From contig VXAZ01003887.1 of the NCBI GenBank assembly GCA_013399875.1, positions 806,001 to 870,000 of the forward strand: a DNA stretch of 64,000 nucleotides, written 5' to 3'. Below are positions 49,301 to 58,876 of this stretch, one piece after another; position 1 is the first letter of the stretch; every line of letters starts with the position of its first letter. The notes beneath the pieces were generated by a model. The model did not search any database, was not told the DNA's origin, and saw only the letters and a list, made by a program, of their open reading frames with translations. A program made the position numbers and the translations under genes. This stretch comes from Gymnorhina tibicen (taxonomy: Eukaryota > Chordata > Aves > Passeriformes > Artamidae).

Positions 49301-52300
49301 CCCCCTTCAATGCTGTTTCAGCATAGCCATTCCACTTATAACATTTCCTGATCTGGCCTATTATGATTTACAGCTTCTGTTGATCCTCCTCTGTGGAATT
49401 AACAGGGAAGTAAAAATGTTTTCTGGAAGCTACTAGGAAGAAATTAAAAAGAGTAAAATTAGTTTATTGACCATGTAAATTGATACTAAAAATATGCTGT
49501 AAGTTAAAAGTACAACTACCACCATATTTTACTCTTTTCTATGTTTTTTTTCTCCCAATGCAGATTACTGTGACCCAGAATCTATGGTCCACTCAGATAC
49601 TCGGTCGTTTATCCTGAAGAAGCCCAAATTATCAGAGGAAATGGCACCACAGAATCAGCAATTGGGAAGGAAGGGCACAGAGGCAGTGCGAGTTCACCCA
49701 GGTCGTCTAATACAGACACGGTAAAAAGCCACTTCATTTAGGACTGTTACTAGTCAAATTGCTTGTTTGTGGTTTAGAGGGAACCATTTGGTCAGACTTG
49801 TGCTGTGTCAGTCCAGTCAGGAGGTGTGAAATCATGGAAAATGGACAGACATTGAATAGCAGAAGAAAAAAAGCAGGGGCAAAAAGCTTCCCAGAAATCC
49901 TTCTAAAATGGAAAATAACCATATTCAAGTGTAGCTTGAGCATGTCTTTGATTTGCAAGAAGGAAGAAGAAGGAACTGAAAGTACTGCTCTTTTGTTCTG
50001 ATTTCTGAAACCTTAGTCAAGTAATCATTTTGCTTAAACTGCCTTTAGTTTTATACCTGTTTCACCCTTGGGTTACATTTCATAAGAAATACCTTTTGAC
50101 ACAGTATTGAGTGTGGTGAATCCTGGACAATGACTTAAGGCTCCTTACCGGGAGCATTTGACCAAGAGAAACTTAAAGTTCATGTCAGCCTCAAACAAAG
50201 TTCTGGGTAACAAATAGTCCTACCTGTTACGAGTTAAAATGACTCAGAACAGTGTGATGAACTTCATCACATGGGCTGCTGTGCTTGAGAAACTGCTGGT
50301 GTTTCCTTTCTGTGAGTGGCTTTCGGCACCCTGTGTTAATTGAAAATAAAACCATCACTGAGCAAACAAACCCAGAAGGATGACCTGGCAATGTCACAGT
50401 TGAAAGCTGTGACTGTGCTACGGGAGAGAGGTAAATTTGTGCATGTGAATAGGTCAGTTTCTGACTGCTTCAATCTGAAAGTTCTAGCTTGTGATGTTTT
50501 TAATGTGCTGATTTCTGTCTTCTTAAAGGCATTCTACAGTGTAGTTGCTTTTAGCCTCATTTCATAGAGAAGCCAAGTTTATCCCATTGCTGTTTGTCAA
50601 AGATGAGAACTCCACAGTTCTCCAAATACTTAGAATCACCTGTCATTCAGGAAATCCCTCAGGTGAAATGGATGGGATGGTGAAAGGCCGGAGAAAATGT
50701 ATGTGTCCCCTGTTTTAATGCTCCCTCTTGCCCACACTGACTGTTGTCAGATAAAGGGCGCTAGACTGACCTTTTAGTCAGGTTGAGTGTCTAAATTCGT
50801 GGTATCAGTATTTCAGTTCTCTCATTCTAGTTCTAAAAACTTTTACACTACTGTTTTGTAATGTGCTTTTCAGTAATTTTGAGGAGATACATGTTTTGTG
50901 TGTTAAAAGGTTTGTAATTCCAAGAATGGTGTTTGCTCTCTTTTTTTGTCTCAAAACTGTGAATTCCACAGGATTGACTGTTTGTAAATGAGCTTTTAGA
51001 TCTGTCTGTTGAGCAGAATGCAACAAACTGAAATGCACCTGAGAGCTGTAGTTCTTACTAGTGCCTCAGGGAGACAAGAAGGCAAACTGTTAACTGGAGT
51101 GCATTACCAGTAATTACTAAAAGAAGGTCTGATACTGCTTGGCTCCCCATTGATAAACCTGTACTATTTTCACTTACTAGCACTGCTCACGTGCACTCAA
51201 ACCTCTTGAGTCAGAAAATCTAAATTTACTACATTTCTTTGTTTGGTAGAGACCAGCTTACACAGCCAGAGAAACCTGCTAGTCCCAAGTTCATTGTGAC
51301 GCTGGATGGCGTGCCCAGTCCGCCAGGATACCTTTCTGATCAGGACGAGGAAGATATGTGTATAATGGAAGGAGTAAAGCCAGTTACCCAGCACATGTGT
51401 GCTGGCAAAGGATTAAAAGGTCTTCGAGCACAGCAGATGCAAATTGTAACCAGGCAGCTGGAGAACTGTGACGGTAATTATACTTACCAGCAGGATCTAA
51501 CCTTGGTGTGCTGCTTTGATCATGGCCTCACCTCCTGGATATATCAGTCTTAAGAAACCAAAGTGATGGTGTTTATTTTTCAAATTAGAACATTCTTTAG
51601 GCAAATGAAATGTGGGAGTTCAGTGGGCCCACCTCTTAAGAAGCCTTTATCTTGGCATACTAGAGCAATATGGGCCATGGTAGTTCTCTGCACATCTCAG
51701 TACTGCTAACATTTGGGGTTGTTTTGGGTTTTTTTTTTTCAAATGTAGTTGGTCTTCATTGCCAGAAATCTGCGCTTCTGGTTGACCTCTTATGATTTGT
51801 CCCCATGCTGATGGACAGGAGATGATACAGTTAATGTATTGACATGCCTTGAACTTTTAAAAATATGTCAGATGGTATTAATGTTTCTGTCTAGGGTTGT
51901 GACATCAAAAGGAGCCTGTTAAGTATAAGGTGTTGGTAGAGTCCAGTGGCTAGAACCAGAAAGTAGAACTTAACAGTGCATGATTTTACATGAAGGTTTC
52001 TATATTCTCCTTCTATATTTCTTTTGAATAACATGTGGTTAGCAAGCAATTTCCCATGTTTGCATTGTTTAGAATGCTGACATGGTGATGAAAAAAAGAG
52101 AGGCTGCTGTTTTGTCATAGACCTGTTGAATACTTGCCTGATGGTGTGCTTGGATTCATGTTTTTGAGTTAGGTTTCTTAGAAAAAAAAGATCTTTATTT
52201 TCCATAGTAGCAGTGTATCCAAATTTCTGAACTAAATAAAGAATATGATTTGATGCTGTACTCAGAACCCTTAAATTGCATGGATCCAGCTGTAAATCTG

Positions 52301-55300
52301 TAATGCAATTATGAGAGAACCATAGCAGAAGATCTTTGAAGTCCATGTCCTTTCAGTCCCCCTGGCTGCAGAAGTACTGCACATATTAGGCAGTCTTAAA
52401 GATTAAGGGAATGTTGCATATCCATGCACTTTACTAGCACAGAGAAATGGTCATTAGTACTTCCTTGCAAATCCATGCTTTTCCGTGTGTAGCCTCCTAC
52501 TCCTCACCAAAGCTGTTTGGTACGGGAGAGTGTTGCCAATACAGTCCTAGCTCTGTTAAGGATTCCTGTGAAGTAGCAGAGATGTGAGTGAAGTTCACAC
52601 ACAGTCAGATCTGTGTGGAAGTGATCTGTACGAGCCAGTGTGGTCCTGCAACAGGATAGCATTATTTGGCTTTGGTGTGTTGCAAGCTGAAGGCATAAAT
52701 GAGGCTGACAAGGAATGAAGCTGGAGCAATTTGTGTCATTAGTAGGATAAGAGAGGGGAGTCTAGGCAGTCCTGGAAAACTTTGAAAAGCCAAAGGTTTG
52801 GGCAGATTTTGGAAAAAGACAACAGTGACATATGTACAATTGCCTGAATTTGGAAAATAAGGTCTTAAAAGCAGTGTTAAATAGGAGAAAGTCAAAGTCC
52901 CATGTTCCTGTAAGAGTAGCGAAGGTGTGGAGTGTTTCAGCTTAGAAGTTCTTAAAATACTTTTTGGATTGGAGAATGGGTTCAGGTAACTGAAGTGTCT
53001 GAAGGAATTACATGAAAGTGGTTCTTATTCAGTATATGCCCTCATAATAATAAATCAGATTAGCGTAAAAACTGATTCTTAACTTTCATCTCTTGAAATA
53101 ATTTTCTAGAGCAAAAAATATCTTGGAGAAAGGAAGCATGGCTATAATTAACTCATGGCTCAGCATAACAGTTATAACTCAGGTTCTGTTGTCCTGTCTG
53201 TTCAAGTCTTCTAATCAATTTGGATTTGCAAAGAAAGTGGATTTAGTTTGCTTGTAAACAGTGCAAATTCAGTCTTTTATCACCAAGAGGCAGCTGTCAG
53301 TCCAGTATTACAACTTTCTACTTTATGGTTTTGGAAGTTTTCTTCAGAAAGCATGATTGTGCATAAACTTGTACAGTCATGACTTTTTTGATTAAGAGAG
53401 AATAGAAGTACAATGAATTTTGATTATGCTAGATTGCTTACACCAAATTGCATATAGAATCACAAAGGTCCCAGCTTGGGGTTGTTTTTCTTCTTCTTTC
53501 TTACCCTCCTAGTTGAAATGGAAGACTTAAGTATGCTACAAAAGCAGGAGAAGGTGCTGGAGCGCTGCAAGTACTGGCCTGCCTGTAAAAATGGAGATGA
53601 ATGTGTGTACCATCACCCCACGCTACCTTGCAAGTGAGTAGTATGGAGCTCATCCACTTGATATACTATTTTGATTTTTATTCCAGTGCTACAAACTTCT
53701 TCTCTGTGTCATTAAATATTCCAAGGCAGCATAAGCCTGTCAGGGTGGGATCGGAGCTAGATTATCACACTGTAATTCCTTCTGTTTTCCACCCCTCTCC
53801 CAAGTGTCACAATACAGGGATTGGCAGCTGCGCCCTTGCAAAATAAAGTTTTAGAGTACAGGCTGGTGTTTCTGAGTTGCTTAAAGATGCAGGAATTAGT
53901 GTCTTAAAAGAACAGGCCTTCTACTGCCAGCTGTCACAGTGCTTTTGAACCTTAGGATATCGTTACATAATAATGCAGTGATTGTGGGTTTTAAATTTGA
54001 AAGCAAAGGCAAATTCCTTGCCCTGTGCCTTTGACTTCTCTTCCATAAGCAGCAACAGTCTAGAAAAACAATGTCTGTTTTGAGGTACCTGTTAACCAGA
54101 TTAGGTGACTTCAGTTACTTGGACATTTGACTTATCTTTTAAAATCTGGTGTAACTAAATTCAAAATAAAACTCTTCAGAGAAAACCATGTTACTTAGGG
54201 AGCTCCGCACCCCTCTCTGGGGAGGTCTGATTCCACAGCGCATTTGCCACTCTGTGCCACACACTAAGAGTGACATGTCCTGGCTTGCACTAAGGAGCTT
54301 GGATCCAAACTGCCCTGAGAGTGAGGTGGTTGAGTTGTTCACTGCATGGAGGGAGTGCTGCAGGAAGGGAAGCTGAGTGCAGGTGTGTGGGTGCGCAGCT
54401 CGTGCACTAAACTGCGTACCCTGCTTGGGAAGGAACCAACAAGTGCCCCAGCCCTGTTGTACCTCTGGCTTTTTGTGATATTCTGACTTTTGTGTGCAGC
54501 GGATGTTTGGGGATTTTACTCCAAGTATGAGCTTTTGACTCAATTTCTTTTCCTTCAGAGTTTTTCCTAACTGCAAATTTGCTGATAAATGCCTGTTCAT
54601 CCATCCAAACTGTAAATATGATGCGAAGTGCACTAAGCCGGACTGTCCTTACACTCACGCCAGTCGACGAACCCCCCATCCATCTCCTAAACCAGGTGAG
54701 CTCATCTTGTTTTCTGAGCTTTAAAAGAAAGTGCTGAAGGAACAACAGTAGTTTTGGAAACAGAAACTGACAATGATGAAAAAATACTTTTTTGCTTGAG
54801 TTGACCTAATTTTCTTACAACTCTTAATGCAAGATGAAGAATAATAATCCAGTGTTACTGCAAAAACTGTTACCAGAAAAATCCCCCAATGCTCTTATGC
54901 AAGAGTCCATATGAAGTCTGTGCAAGGCCAAAGTGGTGACTTGTACAAGTTACCCATTTCTCTGAAGGGATTAGCCAGCACTGCAGTTTTACTCAGATTT
55001 GTTTCTTAAATTGGACACACGTTGTACCAAGGGCTCGTGACACACTGAAAACAGAGGCTTCTGCCTTTGAACATTTTTTTCTTTAATGCCAGTGTAGGAG
55101 TGAAGTTGGTGTAATGATGAGATGACTTTCGTGGTGAGGTTACTCAGTGAAGGCAATAGCTGTGTTTGATATGGGTTGGTGTTGCTGAGCCTTTGAACCG
55201 TGCTGAGGTGCAGGGCCCCTACTGCATGATCTTTTGGAAGTAATTTAGTCCCTGGTCACAGTTCAGTGCAGTTCTGTTACCTTGCCAGAAACCAAGTACA

Positions 55301-57381
55301 ATGTGCTTGTCTCTGGTATCATTTCCAGCAGCTCCTCTGTATTCCTGGAAAGTGCAGTGCCTGCGCTTTTCAGTCCGGTCAGTTGAAACTCTAACAGGCT
55401 TGCTGCTGTCTAAATTTAACATTTGAGATTCTCTGCCAGCCAGAATCTTCATGTAATTTGTTGGATGTTTTGCCTTGACCATGATACTTCCTGTCCTGAA
55501 ATGGTGAAGAACCAACTCAAATGATTACCTGATAACCTTGTTCTACTCCAGGACCCACTAACTGCATTGGGATATGCTGTCTGTATTTGTTGCTGAGCTT
55601 TGGTGTATTATAAAATGGAATTTCTTGCAGAAGGATTGATATATTTAAGGTTGTGTGGAGCTGTCTTAAAAAGGCAATTTATTCTGATCCAGACTCACTT
55701 CCTGTTCTTTTTGTTTCTACTATTAGCACCCCTGCCCACACTGTCCATATCCTCCAGTAGTCCGCTGTGCAAGTTTTTTCCAGCTTGTAAGAAAATGGAG
55801 TGTCCATTTTACCACCCAAAAGTAAGATATATCTCCTATCTTCCTTCCTTTCTAGAAAGAGACTTGAAATATGCTACTTTGGGACAGGCAATGTTACTAG
55901 GATTTAACACTTTTTGCTTTTACTTTTCACATTTTAACTTTAGCTTAGAAGCAGAATATGCAAAAGTAGTGACTTAGGGAATTTGGAAAATTATACTTTT
56001 AAGTAATCTTTCTACCAGATGGTGCTGGGGAGCTTCAAACAGGCCTTATCTCTTTTCAAAATATGCCCAGCCAGGATGCTGGGGGCAGAGGAGAGGAGCC
56101 TGTTTGGAAGGAATACGTCTCAAGACTCTTGACTCTTCCTTCAGATACGCCGCAATATACAAAAACTTTAAAGATTGCCCAGTTACCCTGAAGTGTATTA
56201 ATCTGTATACTACAGGAGTCTGTTACTTGGGTACTTCTACAGCGTTGTGTCCCTGAATCTTATGCCAGGAAGTTTATTGCTTTTTCAAGCTCTAACAGTG
56301 CCAAAATACCCATGCTCAGATAGTATTAGCCAGATACTCTGGCTTTTCTCCCTCCTCAGATAATGCTGGGTCATGCTCCCAACTTGTACACAAAGCTCAA
56401 TTCAAACTGAACTCTGTAAACCCTTGAAAGCAAAGGAATTTCCACCTGTCAGTGCAGTGGCAGTTTTGGAGCATGAAATTCATAGTTGGTACTTTTTAAA
56501 AAGAACTTTTTGTCACTGAGTTGAGCTGGTTGCATTGGTGGAGGAGGGTGTTGGTTCAGTTGCGGGTCAGATGTGTCACAGAGCGATACGAGGTCGCAGT
56601 GCAGCTCACTGTGTTCAGATCACGCAGCCAGCACTGAGCAGCCTCTTTGAAATACTTTTGGTTTTAGCATTGTAGGTTTAATACACAGTGTACAAGACCA
56701 GACTGCACTTTCTACCATCCCACTGTTGCTGTACCTCCACGCCACGCCTTGAAATGGACTCGAACTCAAACCAGGTGAGCAACACTCTAAACCTAACCAA
56801 GAACAGTGAAAAGTATGTAGCGACATTACTAATGTAGTTTTACTCACAGAAGTAATGTCCGTGGGAGGAACAACAAAGATAGCCCTTATGGGCAGCTTTC
56901 TTTTAAATACAACACTGTGCTGTTTGGTTGTAGTTGCATAAACATTAACTAATGTGATGCAACCCTGATAAACAAGTGCCCTGCAGCTGGGATAGGGCAG
57001 AATCACTGGAATCCTGACCTGGACAGGTTGTGTTTTCTGAGTTGAATTTGAATAAAGCTGAAAATCCTTTTACCACTGTTTTATCTTGTGTCTAAGCTGT
57101 CTTTTCCACAATTGGTTCAGCTGCTTCTTTGTTTCTGGCAGAGCAGCTCCTTCCTGTCATCTACCCATGATTTCATAAACCAGTAGTGAACTTCCCAAAG
57201 CTGCAGCTAGGGGCCTGTCCTAATACTCATGTGATTTAATGATCTTTTCACTCCAGCTAATCCCATCTGCAAAGGTCTTAAACATTACAGGGTAGGGCAC
57301 AGAGCAGTTCTCAAATCATCTTTACAGAGGGGTAGAATTGTTCCTTATGGAATTGTTTTTTTCTTCCTCCTCAGTGAATGA
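33946..57381 (+). CDS. ZC3H14: ZC3H14, complete gene span (nuclear poly(A)-binding CCCH zinc-finger protein)
   Basis: ZC3H14 (MSUT2, orthologue of yeast Nab2) binds poly(A) RNA in the nucleus, is found in nuclear speckles and limits poly(A) tail length; human loss causes intellectual disability (family knowledge). Seventeen coding exons join in frame to 730 residues, against 736 in human as I recall. An N-terminal PWI-like domain covers residues 1 to about 79. A conserved acidic block at 171-190 contains a SUMO-type IKPE at K175. A basic nuclear localisation signal lies at 289-304, followed by an acidic run at 310-317. Five CCCH fingers end the protein: C594/C600/C606/H610, C615/C621/C627/H631, C634/C640/C645/H649, C676/C682/C687/H691 and C695/C701/C706/H710. 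The start [12 protein letters not shown] is the family start. Transcription is from a CpG island and diverges from PTPN21. Confidence 0.97.
34743..34785 (+). CDS. ZC3H14: ZC3H14 coding exon 2
   Basis: The acceptor TTTTTTAG|GGT is followed by [14 protein letters not shown] and a split Asp (43 nt, phase 1). The donor is G|GTAAGT. It is part of the N-terminal PWI-like domain. Confidence 0.95.
38035..38149 (+). CDS. ZC3H14: ZC3H14 coding exon 3
   Basis: The acceptor TCTATTAG|AT completes Asp. It encodes [20 protein letters not shown] then [18 protein letters not shown] and a split Trp. The donor is TG|GTATGT (phase 2). It is the core of the PWI-like domain. Confidence 0.96.
39795..39820. repeat. 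(TA)13 microsatellite
   Basis: An uninterrupted TA dinucleotide run in ZC3H14 intron 3. Confidence 0.95.
41059..41099 (+). CDS. ZC3H14: ZC3H14 coding exon 4
   Basis: The acceptor TATTTCAG|G completes Trp. It encodes [13 protein letters not shown] and a split Glu (41 nt). The donor is G|GTAAGT (phase 1). It closes the N-terminal domain. Confidence 0.95.
41456..41651 (+). CDS. ZC3H14: ZC3H14 coding exon 5 (serine-rich)
   Basis: The acceptor CTCCACAG|AA completes Glu. It encodes residues 79-144, starting [11 protein letters not shown], with [20 protein letters not shown] in the middle and the conserved [10 protein letters not shown] near the end. The donor is AAG|GTAAGG (phase 2). A low-complexity, probably disordered, serine-rich linker. 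Confidence 0.95.
41995..42415 (+). CDS. ZC3H14: ZC3H14 coding exon 6 (largest exon)
   Basis: The acceptor TTATCAG|G completes Arg. It encodes residues 144-284, with STVKPLRE, the conserved [20 protein letters not shown] block (SUMO-type IKPE at K175) and [15 protein letters not shown]. The second half, about residues 214-284, is less like the mammalian protein. The donor is GAG|GTTGGT (phase 0), a weak site with T at +3 and G at +4. Reading through it reaches a stop six codons later. Confidence 0.94.
43881..44041 (+). CDS. ZC3H14: ZC3H14 coding exon 7 (NLS and acidic stretch)
   Basis: The acceptor TTGTTGTAG|GAG starts [20 protein letters not shown], the predicted nuclear localisation signal. 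An EDEEEEED run and [17 protein letters not shown] follow. The donor is AAG|GTACTG, off consensus at +4 to +6 (phase 2). Confidence 0.95.
45133..45233 (+). CDS. ZC3H14: ZC3H14 coding exon 8
   Basis: The acceptor TTCCTTTAG|A completes Arg. It encodes [20 protein letters not shown] then [13 protein letters not shown] and a split Val. The donor is G|GTAATT (phase 1). Very close to the mammalian sequence. Confidence 0.95.
45701..45740. repeat. 20-bp tandem duplication
   Basis: TGATGTATATCAGGGTATGT is followed directly by TGATAAGTATCAGGGTATGT, two differences, in ZC3H14 intron 8. Confidence 0.85.
46620..46957 (+). mobile_element. CR1 LINE fragment (3' end)
   Basis: AACTACCTGAAAGGAGGTTG, AATGGCCTCAAGTGGTGCTG, GGAGGTTTAGATTGGATATT, GAAGTGGTGGCATCACCATC and AAGGGTCTTTTCCACCCTAA with TGATTCTATGATTCTG mark the CR1 3' end. 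Lies in ZC3H14 intron 8, sense to the gene. Confidence 0.9.
47412..47567 (+). CDS. ZC3H14: ZC3H14 coding exon 9 (symmetric, possible cassette)
   Basis: The acceptor TATTTAAAG|TT completes Val. It encodes [20 protein letters not shown] then about 30 weakly conserved residues to EEIQ. The donor is CAAG|GTCATC, clearly off consensus at +3 to +6. It is 156 nt with phase 1 at both ends, so it can be skipped without a frame change. Confidence 0.92.
49044..49118 (+). CDS. ZC3H14: ZC3H14 coding exon 10 (symmetric, possible cassette)
   Basis: The acceptor TTTTTTTTAG|GA completes Gly. It encodes [20 protein letters not shown] then LQVTQ. The donor is CAGG|GTTAAG. It is 75 nt with phase 1 at both ends, so it can be skipped in frame. 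Matches the LLSRLQIDPVMAETLQ region of the mammalian protein. Confidence 0.92.
49564..49720 (+). CDS. ZC3H14: ZC3H14 coding exon 11
   Basis: The acceptor CAATGCAG|AT completes Asp. It encodes [20 protein letters not shown] then [20 protein letters not shown] and VHPGRLIQT with a split Arg. The donor is ACG|GTAAAA (phase 2). Confidence 0.94.
51250..51473 (+). CDS. ZC3H14: ZC3H14 coding exon 12
   Basis: The acceptor TTTGGTAG|A completes Arg. It encodes [20 protein letters not shown], then [18 protein letters not shown] and a more variable stretch to RQLENCD. The donor is ACG|GTAATT (phase 1). It holds the conserved [17 protein letters not shown] motif that precedes the zinc fingers. Confidence 0.95.
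53513..53633 (+). CDS. ZC3H14: ZC3H14 coding exon 13 (zinc finger 1)
   Basis: The acceptor CCTCCTAG|TT completes Val. It encodes [17 protein letters not shown], then finger 1 (C594-x5-C600-x5-C606-x3-H610) and the first Cys (615) of finger 2. The donor is CAA|GTGAGT (phase 2). Confidence 0.96.
54559..54695 (+). CDS. ZC3H14: ZC3H14 coding exon 14 (zinc fingers 2 and 3)
   Basis: The acceptor TCCTTCAG|A completes Lys. It encodes the rest of finger 2 (C621, C627, H631), all of finger 3 (C634, C640, C645, H649), then a basic [11 protein letters not shown] linker. The donor is CAG|GTGAGC (phase 1). Confidence 0.96.
55727..55821 (+). CDS. ZC3H14: ZC3H14 coding exon 15 (zinc finger 4)
   Basis: The acceptor TACTATTAG|CA completes Ala. 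It encodes the linker [13 protein letters not shown], then finger 4 (C676-x5-C682-x4-C687-x3-H691) and PK. The donor is AAA|GTAAGA (phase 0). Confidence 0.96.
56668..56774 (+). CDS. ZC3H14: ZC3H14 coding exon 16 (zinc finger 5)
   Basis: The acceptor GGTTTTAG|CAT starts finger 5 (C695-x5-C701-x4-C706-x3-H710), followed by [18 protein letters not shown] and a split Ser. The donor is CAG|GTGAGC (phase 2). If this donor is not used, the frame reads Arg then stop at once. Confidence 0.96.
57051..57056 (+). terminator. Candidate intronic poly(A) signal AATAAA in the last ZC3H14 intron
   Basis: A canonical AATAAA lies about 275 bases past the exon 16 donor, followed by T- and GT-rich sequence (TTTTATCTTGTGTC). 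Used together with retention of this intron it would give a shorter mRNA ending in the same zinc-finger domain. Motif evidence only. Confidence 0.4.
57375..57381 (+). CDS. ZC3H14: ZC3H14 terminal coding exon (Ser-Glu-stop)
   Basis: The acceptor TTCCTCCTCAG|T completes Ser, then Glu and TGA follow, giving the C-terminus TSE as in mammals. Only 7 nt are coding and the rest of the exon is 3' UTR. The strong polypyrimidine tract and the conserved ending support it despite its size. Confidence 0.93.
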
Positions 57382-57660
57382 ATATGATACAACCTGGGAC
57401 TGAGCTTTGCCTCCTCTGGACAGTAGAGGACAGGAAGATTAACCACCAGGGCACAGGATGCTAGGAAGGACTCATGCATTTTGGACTTTGAATATACATT
57501 GTTTTCATAAAACGAGGTTGATTGCATACTTGAAATGTCTCTAATTTTCCAAGTTTGTAAGTTTGGACAATTTTACATTTTTTTTACACTGTAAGAAAAA
57601 AACATCTGTGTAAGAAAAGTTTTACTTTAAATTCCATTAAAAACCTTCAAAGCACATTTT
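57382..57660 (+). other. ZC3H14: ZC3H14 3' UTR (short form)
   Basis: Untranslated tail of the last exon, ending shortly after the poly(A) signal at 57636. The 3' limit is inferred from the signal plus the U/GU-rich stretch after it, not from transcript data. A longer form using downstream AATAAA hexamers (for example 58455) cannot be excluded. Confidence 0.7.
57636..57641 (+). terminator. Poly(A) signal ATTAAA of ZC3H14
   Basis: ATTAAA lies about 255 bases after the stop codon, followed within 20-50 bases by a GT-rich stretch (TTTTGTGTCCTG, then TTTGGGTAATGTT). This is the usual layout of a cleavage and polyadenylation site. Confidence 0.7.
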
Positions 57661-58261
57661 GTGTCCTGTTTGGGTAATGTTCCTTGTTTAAGATTTAGTG
57701 TGTTGAAGAAGAAAGTGTGGCAGCAGAAGTGCTTAGAACGCCTGTGTTGGGATCATACTGGAAGTGGTTTTTGTCCAGCAAGTGTTGGGTACAGTGCCCA
57801 CAACTGCACTGCTGTCCCAGCACCCCAGGACTGAACTCTCCACCCCAGCACAGGCACAAAACAAATGCTTTGTCTTTTGGGTGTTTTTCCAGTGTAGTGG
57901 TCATCACAATCCTTCTGCTCTCTAAAATGGGGAAAAACAGACAAGGGAAACAAACCACTTCAGAAGCCAGAACAATTGAAAAACTACTGATACTGTTCTC
58001 CACTTTAAAAGGCCATGAACTGCCACTTCACTTGAAAAGAAATACTCTCAGATGTCTCAATTTATACCAAGAAGAAAGAAAGTACTTCTGAACTTTCCTC
58101 TAAGGAATCCTTTTTTTACTACTGGCCACACTGTGGTTTTATCCTTCAAGACGATTCCTGTGACTTACATGGCACAAAAATAATCCACACATATGTCCAT
58201 AAATATGTTTAAGTGATACTAAAATGATGAAAAGTGTTGAACAGTAACATAAATGCACTTT

Positions 58262-58267
58262 TTTATT
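58262..58267 (-). terminator. Candidate minus-strand poly(A) signal AATAAA
   Basis: AATAAA on the minus strand, about 600 bases from the ZC3H14 poly(A) signal on the plus strand, followed on the minus strand by TTATGTTACTGTT. It would end a convergent transcript. Confidence 0.4.
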
Positions 58268-58526
58268 AAATATTTTTTATATTTTGGGGAACTACATTTT
58301 CACAAAAATATACAAAAGAATTTATTTTTACAAATATTTACATTCCATCTCAGAAAACAATAATAGCTACATATTTTAAACTTAAATTTGACAAATATAG
58401 TCTTGAATTCTGAAACTTAACACTCCAGGAAAAGTATTTTTTAATATTTTTTTAAATAAAGTACTCAAAGTTCATATTCAAATTTAAAAAAATCTTAATT
58501 AATGCAAAAATCTGACATTTAATTTT

Positions 58527-58542
58527 TATATATATATATATA
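58527..58542. repeat. (TA)8 microsatellite
   Basis: A short TA dinucleotide run in the AT-rich block downstream of ZC3H14. Confidence 0.9.
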
Positions 58543-58810
58543 CTTTAAATAAACATACAACATTGTTACAGGAATTAGATGTTCATGGTGGAAACCAAAA
58601 TGGAGTACACTTAAACCCATGATCCTTATTACAGTAATACATGACCATACCTTTGGACTAGTTTAAAATACCTTTTTTTTCTTTTTTTTTTTTCTTGTTA
58701 AAGCAAGAGGGATTATCTGACACTCCATAATGAAACAACAAATCTGAGCAGACACCTGGATTTTAAGCTTAAAGAACTACAGTAAAATATTTTCGTAAGG
58801 TGACCTGACA

Positions 58811-58876
58811 GGGGAGCGGAGTGGAGAGGAGAGGAGAGGAGAGGAGTGGAGTGGAGAGAAGAGAGGAGAGGAGGTG
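58811..58876 (+). repeat. Purine-only GGAGA/GGAGT simple repeat
   Basis: Almost all purines on the plus strand, built from GGAGA and GGAGT units with an interruption near the middle. Such polypurine tracts can adopt triplex DNA. Confidence 0.85.

Larger units (their letters stand above)
42416..57374 (+). other. ZC3H14 introns 6-16
   Basis: Intronic DNA between the exons from 43881 on. It contains one CR1 (46.6 kb), a 20-bp duplication (45.7 kb), a G-rich hairpin-like stretch at 49282-49306 and a candidate intronic poly(A) signal (57051). No nested gene was recognised. Confidence 0.7.

Noticed and set aside
49282..49306. G-rich stretch with two G6 runs followed by CCCCC, considered as a quadruplex or a functional hairpin
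   Set aside because: Only two G tracts, in an intron, with no other supporting signal; most likely local sequence drift.
51891..52346. Minus-strand open frame of 151 codons in ZC3H14 intron 12
   Set aside because: No recognisable domain, ordinary intronic composition, and wrong strand for the host gene.
54139..54745. Minus-strand frames of 112-164 codons at 54.1-54.7 kb
   Set aside because: Shadow of ZC3H14 exon 14 and its upstream intron on the opposite strand.
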